From the NCBI RefSeq assembly GCF_963678635.1, contig NC_087068.1, positions 19,870,714 through 19,934,713 of the forward strand: DNA of 64,000 nt. Direction: 5' to 3'. The position numbers were made by a program, and so were the translations under genes. Origin of the DNA: Symsagittifera roscoffensis (Eukaryota; Xenacoelomorpha; Acoela; Convolutidae). Shown piece after piece: positions 20,582-33,212 of the stretch (the stretch's first letter is position 1; every line of letters begins with the position of its first letter). The notes under the pieces were generated by a model. The model saw nothing but the letters and a program-made list of their open reading frames with translations. It was not told where the DNA came from and did no database searches.

Positions 20582-21598
20582 CTCATTAGCGTATGTGATT
20601 TCTAATAGAAATTTATCGCAACAAAATCTCCGCAAGCTTGCAACCAATGGAGTTTTACTAAACTTGCGGTAAATTGTTGAGGCGGTGATACAAAACTTTG
20701 AATAAAAATATAGATTTTCCACATTTTTTTCTCAAAACATTGAAATACGATAAAGTTTTTCCTAACTTGAGCTAAACTTTGCTTTATATAATGCTCTGAA
20801 CATAAAAAGATCATAGTAGCTGAATCAATTTTGAAACTTCCGGAAAGTAGCAAAATTAGTCGTAATTTTCGAGATGGTGAAGTAAAAATTTATCAAATCT
20901 ATCCAATTGATTCCATTTTACCTTTTATTTGTGTAATTAACTGGTTATTGTGTTCATTTCAGGAGTTTTTAAATTCTTTCCTTGTGAGGTGTAATTCAGC
21001 CGTAAAATTAAAGCTTTGATACTCAATACTTGATTCAAAAGTGAACTCATTGATTGATTAAGTTTCTCTAAAGAGACTTTTACTTAGTCGGATAACTCTA
21101 TTTCGTACAATCAAAACGTCCAAAAAATTAAGAATTAAGTAAGTGTTAACATCTATTTCATCAATAAGAAAATCAATTGGATTTTTTTCTTTTTTCTTGT
21201 TAAGTAAGTCGAGGAAATTCAAATGTTTTTTGATAGAAATTTTGCGAATAATGATTAAAGTTTTTGAAAAATGATAAACAATTCTTTTTTAGAAAAAGCT
21301 GGATTCTGATTGTTTGAGTTCCGACAAACATAGTTACAAAAAAATACTCAACTCTGATTGGTTGATTTTCTCTAAGCAATAGTAAAAAAAACTCGTTTCA
21401 TTCTGATTTAGTTTTTTGTTAAAAGTAATCGCTCTATACCTTGTATAACTACTTGATTTTTTTTCAATAATTTTGAACAAATCAAAGTAGGTATAAATAA
21501 TCTAATAATTGTTTGGGACTTTTTAAATCTCCCAATTTTGTAGGTGCCATGTACTTTTATTTAATTTTGCTACAAGCTAAACCTCTACTTTTTTTCAG

Positions 21599-21781
21599 AT
21601 GCCGTCACTCAACAGAAAAGAAAAATTGATAAAATTTAAAAGATTATCTTTTAATTTAAATGATTGTCTTTCGGAAAAACTTGCAAAAATGGCAAAGTTT
21701 TTGGAAAAAATTGCAAAAATGTCAATTTTTGGAAACAATTGCAGATATCTCAAGGTTTTGGCCAGTTTTTCTTGCTTCTGA
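21599..21781 (+). pseudogene. Degenerate polymerase 5' exon frame in module 1 (also at 22775 and 30103)
   Basis: ATG stands directly behind CTACTTTTTTTCAG. The first codons (MPSLNRKEK) match the start of the zinc-finger exons at 32729 and 47193 (both -; MQSLNRNKR and MPSLNRNEK), but the finger Cys and His residues are gone. I read all three module copies as decayed versions of the Maverick polymerase N-terminal exon. Confidence 0.45.
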
Positions 21782-22135
21782 TCTAATTTTAAAAAATATG
21801 GATACGGTTAGAAATTTAAATTAAGCCCAAATTGTTTTTTAATTGGCATCATATTGAGGCAGTGATACAAAACTTTGAACAAAAATATAGATTTTCCACA
21901 TTTTTTTCTCAAAACATTGAAATACGATAAAGTTTTCCCTAACTTGAAGTAAACGTTGCTTTATATAATGCTCTGAACATAAAAAGATCATATTAGCTGA
22001 ATCAATTTTCAAAATTCCGGAAAATAGTAAAATTAATCGTAATTTTCGAGATGGTGAAGTAAAAATTTATCAAATCTATCCAAATGATTCCATTTTACCT
22101 TGTATTTGTGTAATGAACTGGTTATTGTGTTCATT

Positions 22136-22417
22136 TCAAGAGTTTTTAAATTTTTTCCTTGTGAGGTGTAATTCAGCCGTAAAATTAAAGCTATGATACG
22201 CAATACTTGGTTCAAAAGTGAACTCATTGATTGAGTAAGTTTCTCTAAAGAGACCTTTACTTAGTCGGATAACTCTATTTTGTACAATAAAAACGTCCAA
22301 AAAATTATGAATTAAGTAAGTGTTAACATCTATTTCACCAATAAGAAAATTAATTGGGTTTTTTTCTTTTTTCTTGTTAAGTAACTCGAGGAAATTCAAA
22401 TGTTTTTTGATAGACAT
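22136..22417 (-). CDS. Unknown 93-residue protein, best preserved copy in the modules
   Basis: Starts at ATG 22417 and reads MSIKKHLNFLELLNKKKEKN, with a core around IHNFLDVFIVQNRVIRLS and an end at FTAELHLTRK. Four other copies are visible. At 20960-21240 and 29478-29755 (-) the start codon is lost. At 33213-33607 (+) the ORF is longer but frameshifted, and at 47518-47930 (+) the start is lost. Conservation in a divergent setting with the polymerase zinc-finger exon suggests a Maverick gene. It is Lys/Leu-rich and probably helical. Function unknown. In the modules the similarity to the longer copies ends at LTRK, so this version may be truncated. Confidence 0.45.
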   Translation of the reverse strand: MSIKKHLNFLELLNKKKEKNPINFLIGEIDVNTYLIHNFLDVFIVQNRVIRLSKGLFRETYSINEFTFEPSIAYHSFNFTAELHLTRKKFKNS

Positions 22418-23270
22418 TTTACAAAAAATGAGTAAAATTTTTAAAAATGATAAACAGTTCACTTTTAGAAAATGCTGGATTCTGATTGGTTGAATTCCAA
22501 CAAACATAGTTACCAAAAAATATCAACTCTGATTGGTTGATTTTCTCTAAGCAATAGTAAAAAAAAATTCATTTCATTCTGATTTAGTTTTTTGTTAAAA
22601 GTAATTGCTCTATACCTTGAATCACTACTTGATTTTTTTTTCAATAATTTTGAACAATTCAAAGTAAGTATAAATAATCTAGTAACTGTTTGGGACTTTT
22701 TAAATCTCCCAATTTTGTAGGTGCCATGTACTTTTATTTAATTTTGCTACAAGCTAAACCTCTACTTTTTTCAGATGCCGGCACTCAACAGAAAAGAAAA
22801 ATTGATAAAAGTTAAAAGATTATCTTTTAATTTAAATGATTGTCTTTCGGAAAAACTTGAAACTGGAAACAATTGCAGATATCTCAAGTCTTTGGCCAGT
22901 TTTTGTTGCTTCTGATCTAATTTAAAAAATATGGATACGGGTAGAGTTTGAAATTAAGCCCAAATTGTTTTTTAAATGGCATCATGTTGAGGCAGTGATA
23001 CAAAATTTTGAATAAAAACATAGATTTTCCACATTTTTCTCTCAAAACATTGAAATACGATAAACTTTTCCCTAACTTGATCTAAATTTTGCTTTATATA
23101 ATGCTCTGAACATAAAAAGATTATATTAGCTGAATCAATATTGAAACTTCCGGAAAATACTAAAAGTAATCGTAATTTTCGAGATGGTGAAGTAAAAATT
23201 TATCAAATCTATCCAAATGATTCCATTTTGACCTTTTATTTGTGTAATAAACTGGTTTCTGTGTTCATTT

Positions 23271-24009
23271 TAGGGAGAATTCAAGTTATAATTTTAAATC
23301 AATTGAACAAAAAGAGCAATATTATTGAAATTTCTAGATCAAACTCCATGATTCAACTCCTCAGTTTTTTCTCAATGAGTAATCCAAATTTGTACAAAAA
23401 TTACAACTTATGAGAAATTTTTCACGTTGATAATAATAAATTTCAGATCAATGATGAAAAATGAGAAGTTTACTGCTCAAATTGACTAAACTTGAGGTAA
23501 TTTATTTTAAAAAGTGTAGTAGGTATTGTCTGAAATTCAACAAAATCTTCTTCATAACCGTCGATTATCACTCTGTTGCTTCTGCAACATAAATTTCATG
23601 TTTTTTCGGTTGAATTGATCTAAGTTTTAAGGTTAATCTTGCTTTCTGCTTCAAACATGTTTCGCTATTGAACTCATTTTGCAAGAAAATTCAGTCAGAA
23701 CTGGGGAGTTAAGGAGAAAATAATATCAATTGAACGAACAATTTGTTGGCAGAGATAAAATTAGACGAGATAACGGCTAATTATTACCATGTATTTTGTC
23801 CATGTTCTCCTTTAGGTTCCCTTGTTTAAATGCTACAGCAATCTATCTCAGGAATAGCCCAATTTTTGGGATCATTAACTATCACTTTTCTTGCAAAATA
23901 GTTTGTAAATCGCTTTTTGTTCTTGATTTTATCGAAAGTTTTCTCAAAAACGTCGAAGCGCGGAAGAATCGGTGCTCTTTTAAGCATTCGAAAAAAAAAC
24001 GTATAAACT
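23271..24009. repeat. Spacer block of super-unit 1
   Basis: Matches 30640-31114 of super-unit 2, with about 260 bp (roughly 23450-23700) missing there. A small frame near 23802 and 30921 (MFSFRFPCL...) is shared by both, but it has no recognised content and could be a by-product of repeat similarity. Confidence 0.6.
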
Positions 24010-27000
24010 GAGAACTCAAAGGTGTAATTTTATTTCTTAGAACAAATTAAGAGCAGCATTATTGTTTATAATCTGCAAAATCTTCGGAAGTAGAAATACA
24101 CAAGGGAACTTAGTTCCATATTTCTGCAACATTTATAACATCTAACACATCCGTTCTCAAAAACATCCAATAAGGAAAAAAAATTAGGGTGCAAACTGTA
24201 TTAATTGAATAATTTTGCGAAATTTATTAACAAGAAAACTCTATAATTCAACGTAATTTTCTAATTGAAAAAAAATTGAAGCTAAACAGAACTACATTTT
24301 TACTGTGTGTCTAATTGAAATTTTCCTGGTTAAAATTTATAGAATCGAGAGATCATACATCTGGTTCTGCTAAATTGTTAGTTTGCTTAAAGCTTTTCAG
24401 CAGATTTCTTATTATTTTTTCTAAAATTCTTTCTACATCAAATTTTTTTATCCTAAAGAATGAAGTATAGATCTTGAAAGCAAATTTTTGGTTTATGCTT
24501 CATGTATAACCTTCCAAAAGATGTTGTAGTTGGTTTACTTCACAACAAATTTTTTTTCAAAAAATCTGAGTTTTCATTTAAAATGATCTAGTTTATCAAA
24601 TGATAAAAAATTTTCCAAACATTACACTTCTATGTTGGATTTTTTCTCAAGATGTAATATATAAGTTAAATTTTCAAAAAAAACCTCAAAACTCTCAATG
24701 AATTAAATTGAGTTTCTATCTAAAAAAGATATTTTCTCAGTTTCTGCTTCATCTACTATCTTCTGAGAACTCAAAGTGAGAACTCAAAGGTGTAATTTTA
24801 TTTCTTAGAACAAATTAAGAGCAGCATTATTGTTTATAATCTGCAAAATCTTCGGAAGTAGAAATACACAAGGGAACTTAGTTCCATATTTCTGCAACAT
24901 TTATAACATCTAACACATCCTTTCTCAAAATTATCCAATAAAGAAAGGAAATTAGGGTGCAAACTGTATTAATTGAACAATTTTGCGAAATTTATTAACA
25001 AGAAAACTCTATAATTCAACGTAATTTTCTAATTGAAAAAAAATTGAAGCTAAACAGAACTACAATTTTACTGTGTGTCTAATTGAAATTTTCCTTGTTA
25101 AAATTTATAGAATCGAGAGATCATACATCTGGTTCTGCTAAATTGTTAGTTTGCTTAGAGCTTTTCAGCAGATTTTTTATTATTTTCTCTAAAATTCTTT
25201 CTATATCAAATTTTTTTATCCTAAAGAATGAAGTATAGATCTTGAAAGCAAATTTTTGATTTATGCTTCATGTATAACCTTCCAAAAGATGTTGTAGTTG
25301 GTTTACTTCACAACAAATTTTTTTCAAAAAATCTGAGTTTTCATTTAAGTTGATCTAGTTTATCAAATGATAAAAAATTTTCCAAACATTACACTTCTAT
25401 GTTGGATTTTTTCTCAAGATGTAATATATAAGTTAAATTTTCAAAAAAAACCTCAAAACTCTCAATGAATTAAATTGAGTTTCTATCTAAAAAAGATATT
25501 TTCTCAGTTTCTGCTTCATCTACTATCTTCTGAGAACTCAAAGTGAGAACTCAAAGGTGTAATTTTATTTCTTAGAACAAATTAAGAGCAGCATTATTGT
25601 TTATAATCTGCAAAATCTTCGGAAGTAGAAATACACAAGGGAACTTAGTTCCATATTTCTGCAACATTTATAACATCTAACACATCCTTTCTCAAAATTA
25701 TCCAATAAGGAAAGGAAATTAGGGTGCAAACTGTATTAATTGAATAATTTTGCGAAATTTATTAACAAGAAAACTCTATAATTCAACGTAATTTTCTAAT
25801 TAAAAAAAAATTGAAGCTAAACAGAACTACATTTTTACTGTGTGTCTAATTGAAATTTTCCTTGTTAAAATTTATAGAATCGAGAGATCATACATCTGGT
25901 TCTGCTAAATTGTTAGTTTGCTTAGAGCTTTTCAGCAGATTTTTTATTATTTTCTCTAAAATTCTTTCTACATCAAATTTTTTTATCCTAAAGAATGAAG
26001 TATAGATCTTGAAAGAAAATTTTTGATTTATGCTTCATGTATAACCTTCCAAAAGATGTTGTAGTTGGTTTACTTCACAACAAATTTTTTTCAAAAAATC
26101 TGAGTTTTCATTTAAGTTAACCTAGTTTATCAAATGATAAAAAAATTTCCAAACATTACATTTTTATGTTGGATTTTTTCTCAAGATGTAATATATAAGT
26201 TAAATTTTCAAAAAAAACCTCAAAACTCTCAATGAATTAAATTGAGTTTCTATCTAAAAAAGATATTTTCTCAGTTTCTGCTTCATCTACTATCTTCTGA
26301 GAACTCAAAGTGAGAACTCAAAGGTGTAATTTTATTTCTTAGAACAAATTAAGAGCAGCATTATTGTTTATAACCTGCAAAATCTTCGGAAGTAGAAATA
26401 CACAAGGGAACTTAGTTCCATATTTCTGCAACATTTATAACATCTAACACATCCTTTCTCAAAATTATCCAATAAGGAAAGGAAATTAGGGTGCAAACTG
26501 TATTAATTGAATAATTTTGCGAAATTTATTAACAAGAAAACTCTATAATTCAACGTAATTTTCTAATTGAAAAAAAATTGAAGCTAAACAGAACTACATT
26601 TTTACTGTGTGTCTAATTGAAATTTTCCTTGTTAAAATTTATAGAATCGAGAGATCATACATCTGGTTCTGCTAAATTGTTAGTTTGCTTAGAGCTTTTC
26701 AGCAGATTTTTTATTATTTTCTCTAAAATTCTTTCTACATCAAATTTTTTTATCCTAAAGAATGAAGTATAGATCTTGAAAGCAAATTTTTGATTTATGC
26801 TTCATGTATAACCTTCCAAAAGATGTTGTAGTTGGTTTACTTCACAACAAATTTTTTTCAAAAAATCTGAGTTTTCATTTAAGTTGATCTAGTTTATCAA
26901 ATGATAAAAAATTTTCCAAACATTACACTTCTATGTTGGATTTTTTCTCAAGATGTAATATAAAAGTTAAATTTTCAAAAAAAACCTCAAAACTCTCAAT

Positions 27001-28598
27001 GAATTAAATTGAGTTTCTATCTAAAAAAGATATTTTCTGAGTTTCTGCTTCATCTACTATCTTCTGAGAACTCAAAGTGAGAACTCAAAGGTGTAATTTT
27101 ATTTCTTAGAACAAATTAAGAGCAGCATTATTGTTTATAATCTGCAAAATCTTCGGAAGTAGAAATACACAAGGGAACTTAGTTCCATATTTCTGCAACA
27201 TTTATAACATCTAACACATCCTTTCTCAAAATTATCCAATAAGGAAAGGAAATTAGGGTGCAAACTGTATTAATTGAATAATTTTGCGAAATTTATTAAC
27301 AAGAAAACTCTATAATTCAACGTAATTTTCTAATTGAAAAAAAATTGAAGCTAAACAGAACTACAATTTTACTGTGTGTCTAATTGAAATTTTCCTTGTT
27401 AAAATTTATAGAATCGAGAGATCATACATCTGGTTCTGCTAAATTGTTAGTTTGCTTAGAGCTTTTCAGCTGATTTTTTATTATTTTCTCTAAAATTCTT
27501 TCTACATCAAATTTTTTTATCCTAAAGAATGAAGTATAGATCTTGAAAGCAAATTTTTGATTTATGCTTCATGTATAACCTTCCAAAAGATGTTGTAGTT
27601 GGTTTGCTTCACAACAAATTTTTTTCAAAAAATCTGAGTTTTCATTTAAGTTGATCTAGTTTATCAAATGATAAAAAATTTTCCAAACATTACACTTCTA
27701 TGTTGGATTTTTTCTCAAGATGTAATATATAAGTTAAATTTTCAAAAAAAACCTCAAAACTCTCAATGAATTAAATTGAGTTTCTATCTAAAAAAGATAT
27801 TTTCTCAGTTTCTGCTTCATCTACTATCTTCTGAGAACTCAAAGTGAGAACTCAAAGGTGTAATTTTATTTCTTAGAACAAATTAAGAGCAGCATTATTG
27901 TTTATAATCTGCAAAATCTTCGGAAGTAGAAATACACAAGGGAACTTAGTTCCATATTTCTGCAACATTTATAACATCTAACACATCCTTTCTCAAAATT
28001 ATCCAATAAGGAAAGGAAATTAGGGTGCAAACTGTATTAATTGAATAATTTTGCGAAATTTATTAACAAGAAAACTCTATAATTCAACGTAATTTTCTAA
28101 TTGAAAAAAAATTGAAGCTAAACAGAACTACATTTTTACTGTGTGTCTAATTGAAATTTTCCTTGTTAAAATTTATAGAATCGAGAGATCATACATCTGG
28201 TTCTGCTAAATTGTTAGTTTGCTTAGAGCTTTTCAGCAGATTTTTTATTATTTTCTCTAAAATTCTTTCTACATCAAATTTTTTTATCCTAAAGAATGAA
28301 GTATAGATCTTGAAAGCAAATTTTTGATTTATGCTTCATGTATAACCTTCCAAAAGATGTTGTAGTTGGTTTACTTCACAACAAATTTTTTTCAAAAAAT
28401 CTGAGTTTTCATTTAAGTTGATCTAGTTTATCAAATGATAAAAAAATTTCCAAACATTACACTTCTATGTTGGATTTTTTCTCAAGATATAATATATAAG
28501 TTAAATTTTCAAGAAAAACCTCAAAACTCTCAATGAATTAAATTGAGTTTCTATCTAAAAAAGATATTTTCTCAGTTTCTGCTTCATCTACTATCTTC
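24010..28598. repeat. Six-copy 767-bp satellite array
   Basis: Copies begin GAGAACTCAAAGGTGTAATT at 24010, 24778, 25545, 26312, 27079 and 27846; the last ends at about 28598. Spacing is 768, 767, 767, 767 and 767. Copies differ at only a handful of positions, far less than the two super-units differ from each other, so amplification is recent. Each junction carries a duplicated GAGAACTCAAAG, which suggests slippage or unequal crossing-over at that short repeat. No coding frame. Confidence 0.95.
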
Positions 28599-29090
28599 CA
28601 AGTTAATCCAATTTGAATAAAGTTATATATTTGAAAATTGAGTTTTAGAGGGAAAATATATCATTTCAACGAACGTTCGTTAATCCGAAGCAGAATTAAT
28701 ACAATAAATCCTTTCCAACATCAAACTATTTGGTCGACTTGATAACTGTATGATGCTGTTTTAACTCTGAATTTCTATATTGATGTAAATTTTTGGTTGA
28801 GAACGATGTATATTGTTATCTTGAAGTTTTCAAATGTTAGAAAAACATACATTTTTTCATCTTTTCCAGGTCAGTTATCAATTCATTTCTGACTCGTAGA
28901 AAAAAAGCAGAGGAACACCATAATTCTTAGTACATCAATCCCCAATAATTGCTACGCACTACTCTATGATTACTTTTAAAAGCACCAAGTAAGGAAAACT
29001 ATAAAATGGTCACTAGGCAAAACTTTTCAATTAATTAATGTTTTATAAATATCCAGTTTTTAATAAAGTTTCAACAAAAACTCAAGCACT
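28599..29090. repeat. Tail of super-unit 1 with a perfect palindrome
   Basis: Matches 31676-32167. Contains the perfect 14-bp palindrome AACGAACGTTCGTT at 28668-28681, also kept at 31746-31759. Confidence 0.75.
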
Positions 29091-32000
29091 CATTAGCGTA
29101 TGTGATTCACTTCTAATACAAATTTATCGCAAAACAATCTCTGCAAGCTTGCAACCAATCGAGTTTTTACTAAACTTGGGGTAAATTGTTGAGGCAGTGA
29201 TACAAAATTTTGAAAAAAAAACATAGATTTTCCACATTTTTTGTCTCAAAACATTGAAGTACGATAAAATTTTCCCTAACTTGAGCTAAACTTTGCTTTA
29301 TATAATGCTCTGAACATAAAAAGATCATATTAGCTGAATCAATACTGAAACTTCCAGAAAATAGTAAAATTAATTGTAATTTTCGAGATGGTGAAGTAAA
29401 AATTTATCAAATCTATCCAAATGATTCCATTTTACCTTTTATTTGTGTAATTAACTGGTTATTGTGTTCATTTCAGGAGTTTTTAAATTCTTTCCTTGTG
29501 AGGTGTAATTCAGCCGTAAAATTAAAGCGTTGATACTCAATACTTGGTTCAAAAGTGAACTCATTGATTGAGTAAGTTTCTCTAAAGAGACCTTTACTTA
29601 GTCGGATAACTCTGTTTTGTACAAAAAAACGTCCAAAAAATTATGAATTAAGTAAGTGTTAACATCTATTTCATCAATAAGAAAATCAATTGGATTTTTT
29701 TCTTTTTTCTTGTTAAGTAACTAGAGGAAATTCAAACGTTTTTTGATAAAAAATTTACGAATAATGATTAAAGTTTTTAAAAAAAGATAAACAATTCACT
29801 TTTAGAAAATGCTGGATTCTGATTGGTTGAGTTCCAACAAACATAGTTACTAAAAAATACTCAACTCTGATTGGGTGATTTCTCTAAGCAATAGTAAAAA
29901 AATTCATTCCATTCATTCTGTTTTAGTTTTTTGTTGAAAGTAAGTGAATAACTACTTGGATTTTTTTTCAAAAATTTCGAACAACTCAAAGTAAGTATAA
30001 ATAATCTAATAACTGTTTGGGACTTTTTATACCTCCCAATTTTGTAGGTGCCATGTACTTTTATTTAACTTTGCTACAAGCTAAACCTCTACTTTTTTTC
30101 AGATGCCGGCACTCAACAGAAAAGAAAAATTGATAAAATTTAAAAGATTATCTTTTAATTTAAATGATTGTCTTTAGGAAAACTTGCAAAAAATTCAAAG
30201 TTTTTGGAAAAAATTGCAAAAATTTCAAATTTTGGAAACAATTGCAGATATCTCAAGGTTTTGGCCAATTTTTGTTGCTTCTGATCTAATTTAAAAAATA
30301 TGGATACGAGTAGAGGTTGAAATTAAGCCCAAATTGTTTTTTAATTGGCATCATGTTGAGGCAGTGATACAAAATTTTGAATAAAAATATAGATTTTCCA
30401 CATTTTTCTCTCAAAACATTAAAATACGATAAAAATTTCCCTAACTTGAGCTAAATTTTGCTTTATATAACGCTCTGAACATAAAAAGATCATATTAGCT
30501 GAATCAATATTGAAACTTCCCGAAAATAGTAAAAGTAATCGTAATTTTCGAGATGGTGAAGTAAAAAATTATCAAATCTATCCAAATGATTCCATTTTGA
30601 CCTTCTATTTGTGTAATTAACTGGTTTCTGTGTTCATTTCAGGGAGAATTCAAGTAATAATTTTAAATCAATTGAACAAAAAGAGCAAAATCATTGAAAT
30701 TTCTCGATCAAACTCCATAATTCAACTCCTCAGTTTTTTCTCAATGAGTAACCCAAATTTGTACAAAAATTACAACTTATGAAAAAATTTTCACGTTGAT
30801 AATAATAAATTTCAGATCAATGGGGAGTTAAGGAGAAAATAATTTCAATTGAACGAACAATTTGTTGGCAGAGATAAAATTAGACGTGATAACGGCTAAT
30901 TATTACCATGTATTTTGTCGATGTTCTCCTTTAGGTTCCCTTGTTTAATTGCTACAGCAAACTATTTCAGCAAAAGCCTAACTTTTGGGAACATTAACTA
31001 TCACAAAATAGTTTGTAAATCGCTTTTTGTTCTTGATTTTGTCGAAAGGTTTCTCAAAAATGTCGAAGTGCGGAAGAATCGGTGCTCTTTTAAGCATTCG
31101 AAAGCACGCGTATAAATTGAGAACATAAAGGTGTAATTTTACTTTTATTTCTTAGAACATATTAAGAGCAGCTCTATTGTTTATAATCTGCAAAATCTTC
31201 GGAAGTAGAAATACACAAGGGAATTTGTTCCATATTTCTGCAACATTTGTAACATCTAACACATCCGTTCTCAAAAACATCCAATGAGGAAAGGAAATTA
31301 AAGTGCAAACTTTATTAATTGAATAATTTTGCAAAATTTATTAACAAAAAAACTCTATAGTTCAACGAATTAAATAAATGAAATATAGATCTTGAAAGCA
31401 AATTTTTGATTTATGCTTCATGTATAATCTTCCAAAAGATGTTGTAGTTGGTTTACTTCACAACAATTTTTTTTCAAAAAATCTGATTTTCATTTAACTT
31501 AATCTAGTTTATCAAATGATAAAAATTTTTCCAAACATTACACTTTTATGTTGGAATTGTTCTCAAGATGTAATATATAAGCTAAATTTTCAAAAAAACC
31601 TCAAAACTCTCAATGAATTAAACTGAGTTTCTATCTCAAAATGATATTTTTTCAGTTTCTGCTTCGTCTACTATCTTCCAAGTTAATCCAATCTGAATAA
31701 AGTTCGATTTGAAAATTTAGTTTTAGAGGGAAAATATATCATTTCAACGAACGTTCGTTAATCTGAAGCAGAATTAATACCATAAATCCTTTCCAAAAAA
31801 ACATCAAACTATTTTCTCGTTTGATAACTGTATGTTGCTGTTTTAACTCTGAATTTCTATATTGAAGTAAATTTTTGGTTGAGAAGGATGTATATTATTA
31901 TCTTGAAGTTTTCAAATGTTAGCAAAACATACATTTTTTCATCTTTTCCAGGTCAGTTGTCAATTCATTTCTGAATCGTAGAAAAAAAGCAACAGAAAAC

Positions 32001-32167
32001 CATAATTCTTAGTAAATCAATCCCAATGTCTGCTACGCACTACTCTATGATTACTTTTAAAAGCACCAAGCAAGGAAAACTATAAAATGGTCACTAGGCA
32101 AAACTTTTCAATTAATCAATGTTTCATAAATATCCAGTTTTTCATAAAATTTCAACAAACACTCAAG
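29091..32167. repeat. Super-unit 2 of the large tandem repeat (3.1 kb)
   Basis: Same order as super-unit 1: one full module (29189-30355), one partial (30356 on), a shortened spacer, a single satellite-like copy from about 31117 with an internal deletion near 31370, and a tail with the palindrome. The start of a third unit is seen at 32168-32253 and then the similarity stops. Confidence 0.85.
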
Positions 32168-32253
32168 CACTCATTAGCGTATGTGATCCACTTCTAATGC
32201 AAATTTATCGCAACGAAGTCTCCGCAAGCTTGCAACCAATGGAGTTTTTACTG

Positions 32254-32552
32254 TAGGTTAAAGATTTTCGGATCGATTTTCCTCGAAATTTCACGAAAGT
32301 TTGAACTTGGTTGTTTCTGGTTTTAACGTCAATCACAATCTTTGAATAAAAAAAGAAATGACACAACAAGAATAATGATAAAAAAATGTATAATTTTTAC
32401 TAGCAGTCTTTCAAAATTAGTTTGTTAGACTTTTCAGATTCAGTAAAAAATTGTTATTAACAGAATGTTCTACTATGTTTTTGGTAAAATATATCAATTT
32501 TACCTTCTCTTTAAGTGTATTTTGAATGCTGAGCACATAATTTAACATTATG
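32254..32552. other. Non-coding sequence after the tandem repeat
   Basis: AT-rich, no frame or repeat recognised. Confidence 0.4.
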
Positions 32553-32729
32553 TTAACAATGCTTCTTCTTGATATGATTAGTAAAATCCTCGCTGCTGTA
32601 TGTATAAAAATTACAATTGGAACACTTTAAGACGCCAGAGTGCTTTCGATGTCTTGATGCGTGTAAGCGAGTGTATTCTCTGCCACATTCAAGACATGCA
32701 ACTCTTTTGTTTCTATTCAGTGACTGCAT
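32553..32729 (-). CDS. C2H2 zinc-finger 5' exon of a Maverick DNA polymerase, copy 1
   Basis: 58 codons from ATG 32729. Two finger-like units are intact: CLECGREYTRLHASRHRKHS (Cys, Cys, His pattern) and CSNCNFYTYSSEDFTNHIKK with His-Cys end. The frame stops right after the second unit. From memory of animal Mavericks/Polintons, their protein-primed polymerases often begin with such fingers after a short MPSLNR-type start, so I read this as the broken 5' end of polB. The rest of a polymerase does not follow on the - strand. A related, more decayed copy is at 46790-47193 (-). Could also be a free-standing small zinc-finger gene. Confidence 0.55.
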   Translation of the reverse strand: MQSLNRNKRVACLECGREYTRLHASRHRKHSGVLKCSNCNFYTYSSEDFTNHIKKKHC

Positions 32730-32949
32730 CTCATTGAGTAGAAAAAGAAAAAATGGGAGATCAGAATGTCCCAAATTTTTAGAAAAGAAAAGTTGATTAA
32801 ACTCAAAAAATGAATAAAAATGAATAAAAAAGCAAATTTCTTAACTAATTGCTTTTAACGTGAAAGAAAGTCAGAATGGATTTACTATTTAGCCTAGCTG
32901 ACATAAAATTTATCCAATCTAGCCATGAAGTTTTCAAAAGTTTTGCTAT

Positions 32950-33185
32950 CAATCAATCAGAATCGAGCATTAATTATAAGGAAATTTTTATCTTATCTGA
33001 TATCAACCAATCAGAATCGACTTTCAATTTTCATGAATTTTTCAATAAATTTAATGTCAACCAATCAAAATTGAGTTCTACTTCTTATAGATTTTTTAAA
33101 AATTTTGTTGTCATGCAATCAGAATTGAACATTTTTTTTAGTAAAACTGTTTGTTAGAAAGCAACCAATCAGAATCCAGCATTTT
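32950..33185 (+). promoter_or_regulatory. Five CCAAT-type boxes at 53-bp spacing between divergent genes
   Basis: (C)CAATCA(G/A)AAT repeats begin at about 32954, 33007, 33061, 33114 and 33165. They lie between the zinc-finger exon (-) and the unknown ORF at 33213 (+). The 22.4-22.6 kb modules have the same boxes in mirror orientation (22484, 22531). Likely a divergent promoter with NF-Y-like sites; also the source of a spurious repeat-bearing frame at 32876-33157. Confidence 0.5.
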
Positions 33186-33212
33186 CTAAAAACTTTAAAT
33201 ATTGTTTGAAAA

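Larger units (their letters stand above)
20677..23270. repeat. 1.15-kb tandem modules, copies 1, 2 and partial 3
   Basis: Copies start at 20677, 21854 and 22987 with TTGAGGC(A/G)GTGATACAAAA. Each full copy holds, on -, a copy of an unknown 93-residue ORF. On +, after a (T)nCAG acceptor, it holds a short frame starting MP(S/A)LNRKEKLIK. Between them are ATTGG boxes. The arrangement mirrors the one at 32553-33607, in opposite orientation. Confidence 0.85.
20582..29090. repeat. Super-unit 1 of a large tandem repeat (8.5 kb)
   Basis: Begins with the block CTCATTAGCGTATGTGATT, which recurs at 29093 and 32170. Internal order: two full and one partial 1.15-kb module (start points 20677, 21854, 22987), a unique-looking block (about 23270-24009), six 767-bp satellite copies, and a tail (28599-29090). 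Super-unit 2 repeats this order with fewer modules and only one satellite copy, so copy-number change inside the units explains the size difference. Confidence 0.85.

Noticed and set aside
23796..24011. 71-codon frame shared with 30915-31115
   Set aside because: It begins with TTG, has no recognised content, and its conservation is explained by the super-unit duplication.
24010..28598. Possible CRISPR-like array
   Set aside because: The unit is 767 bp long with no repeat-spacer alternation, in a eukaryotic setting; it is satellite DNA.
32876..33157. 93-codon + frame with fourfold INQSE-like repeats
   Set aside because: The repeated peptide is the translation of the regularly spaced CCAATCAGAA boxes; it is better explained as a divergent promoter.
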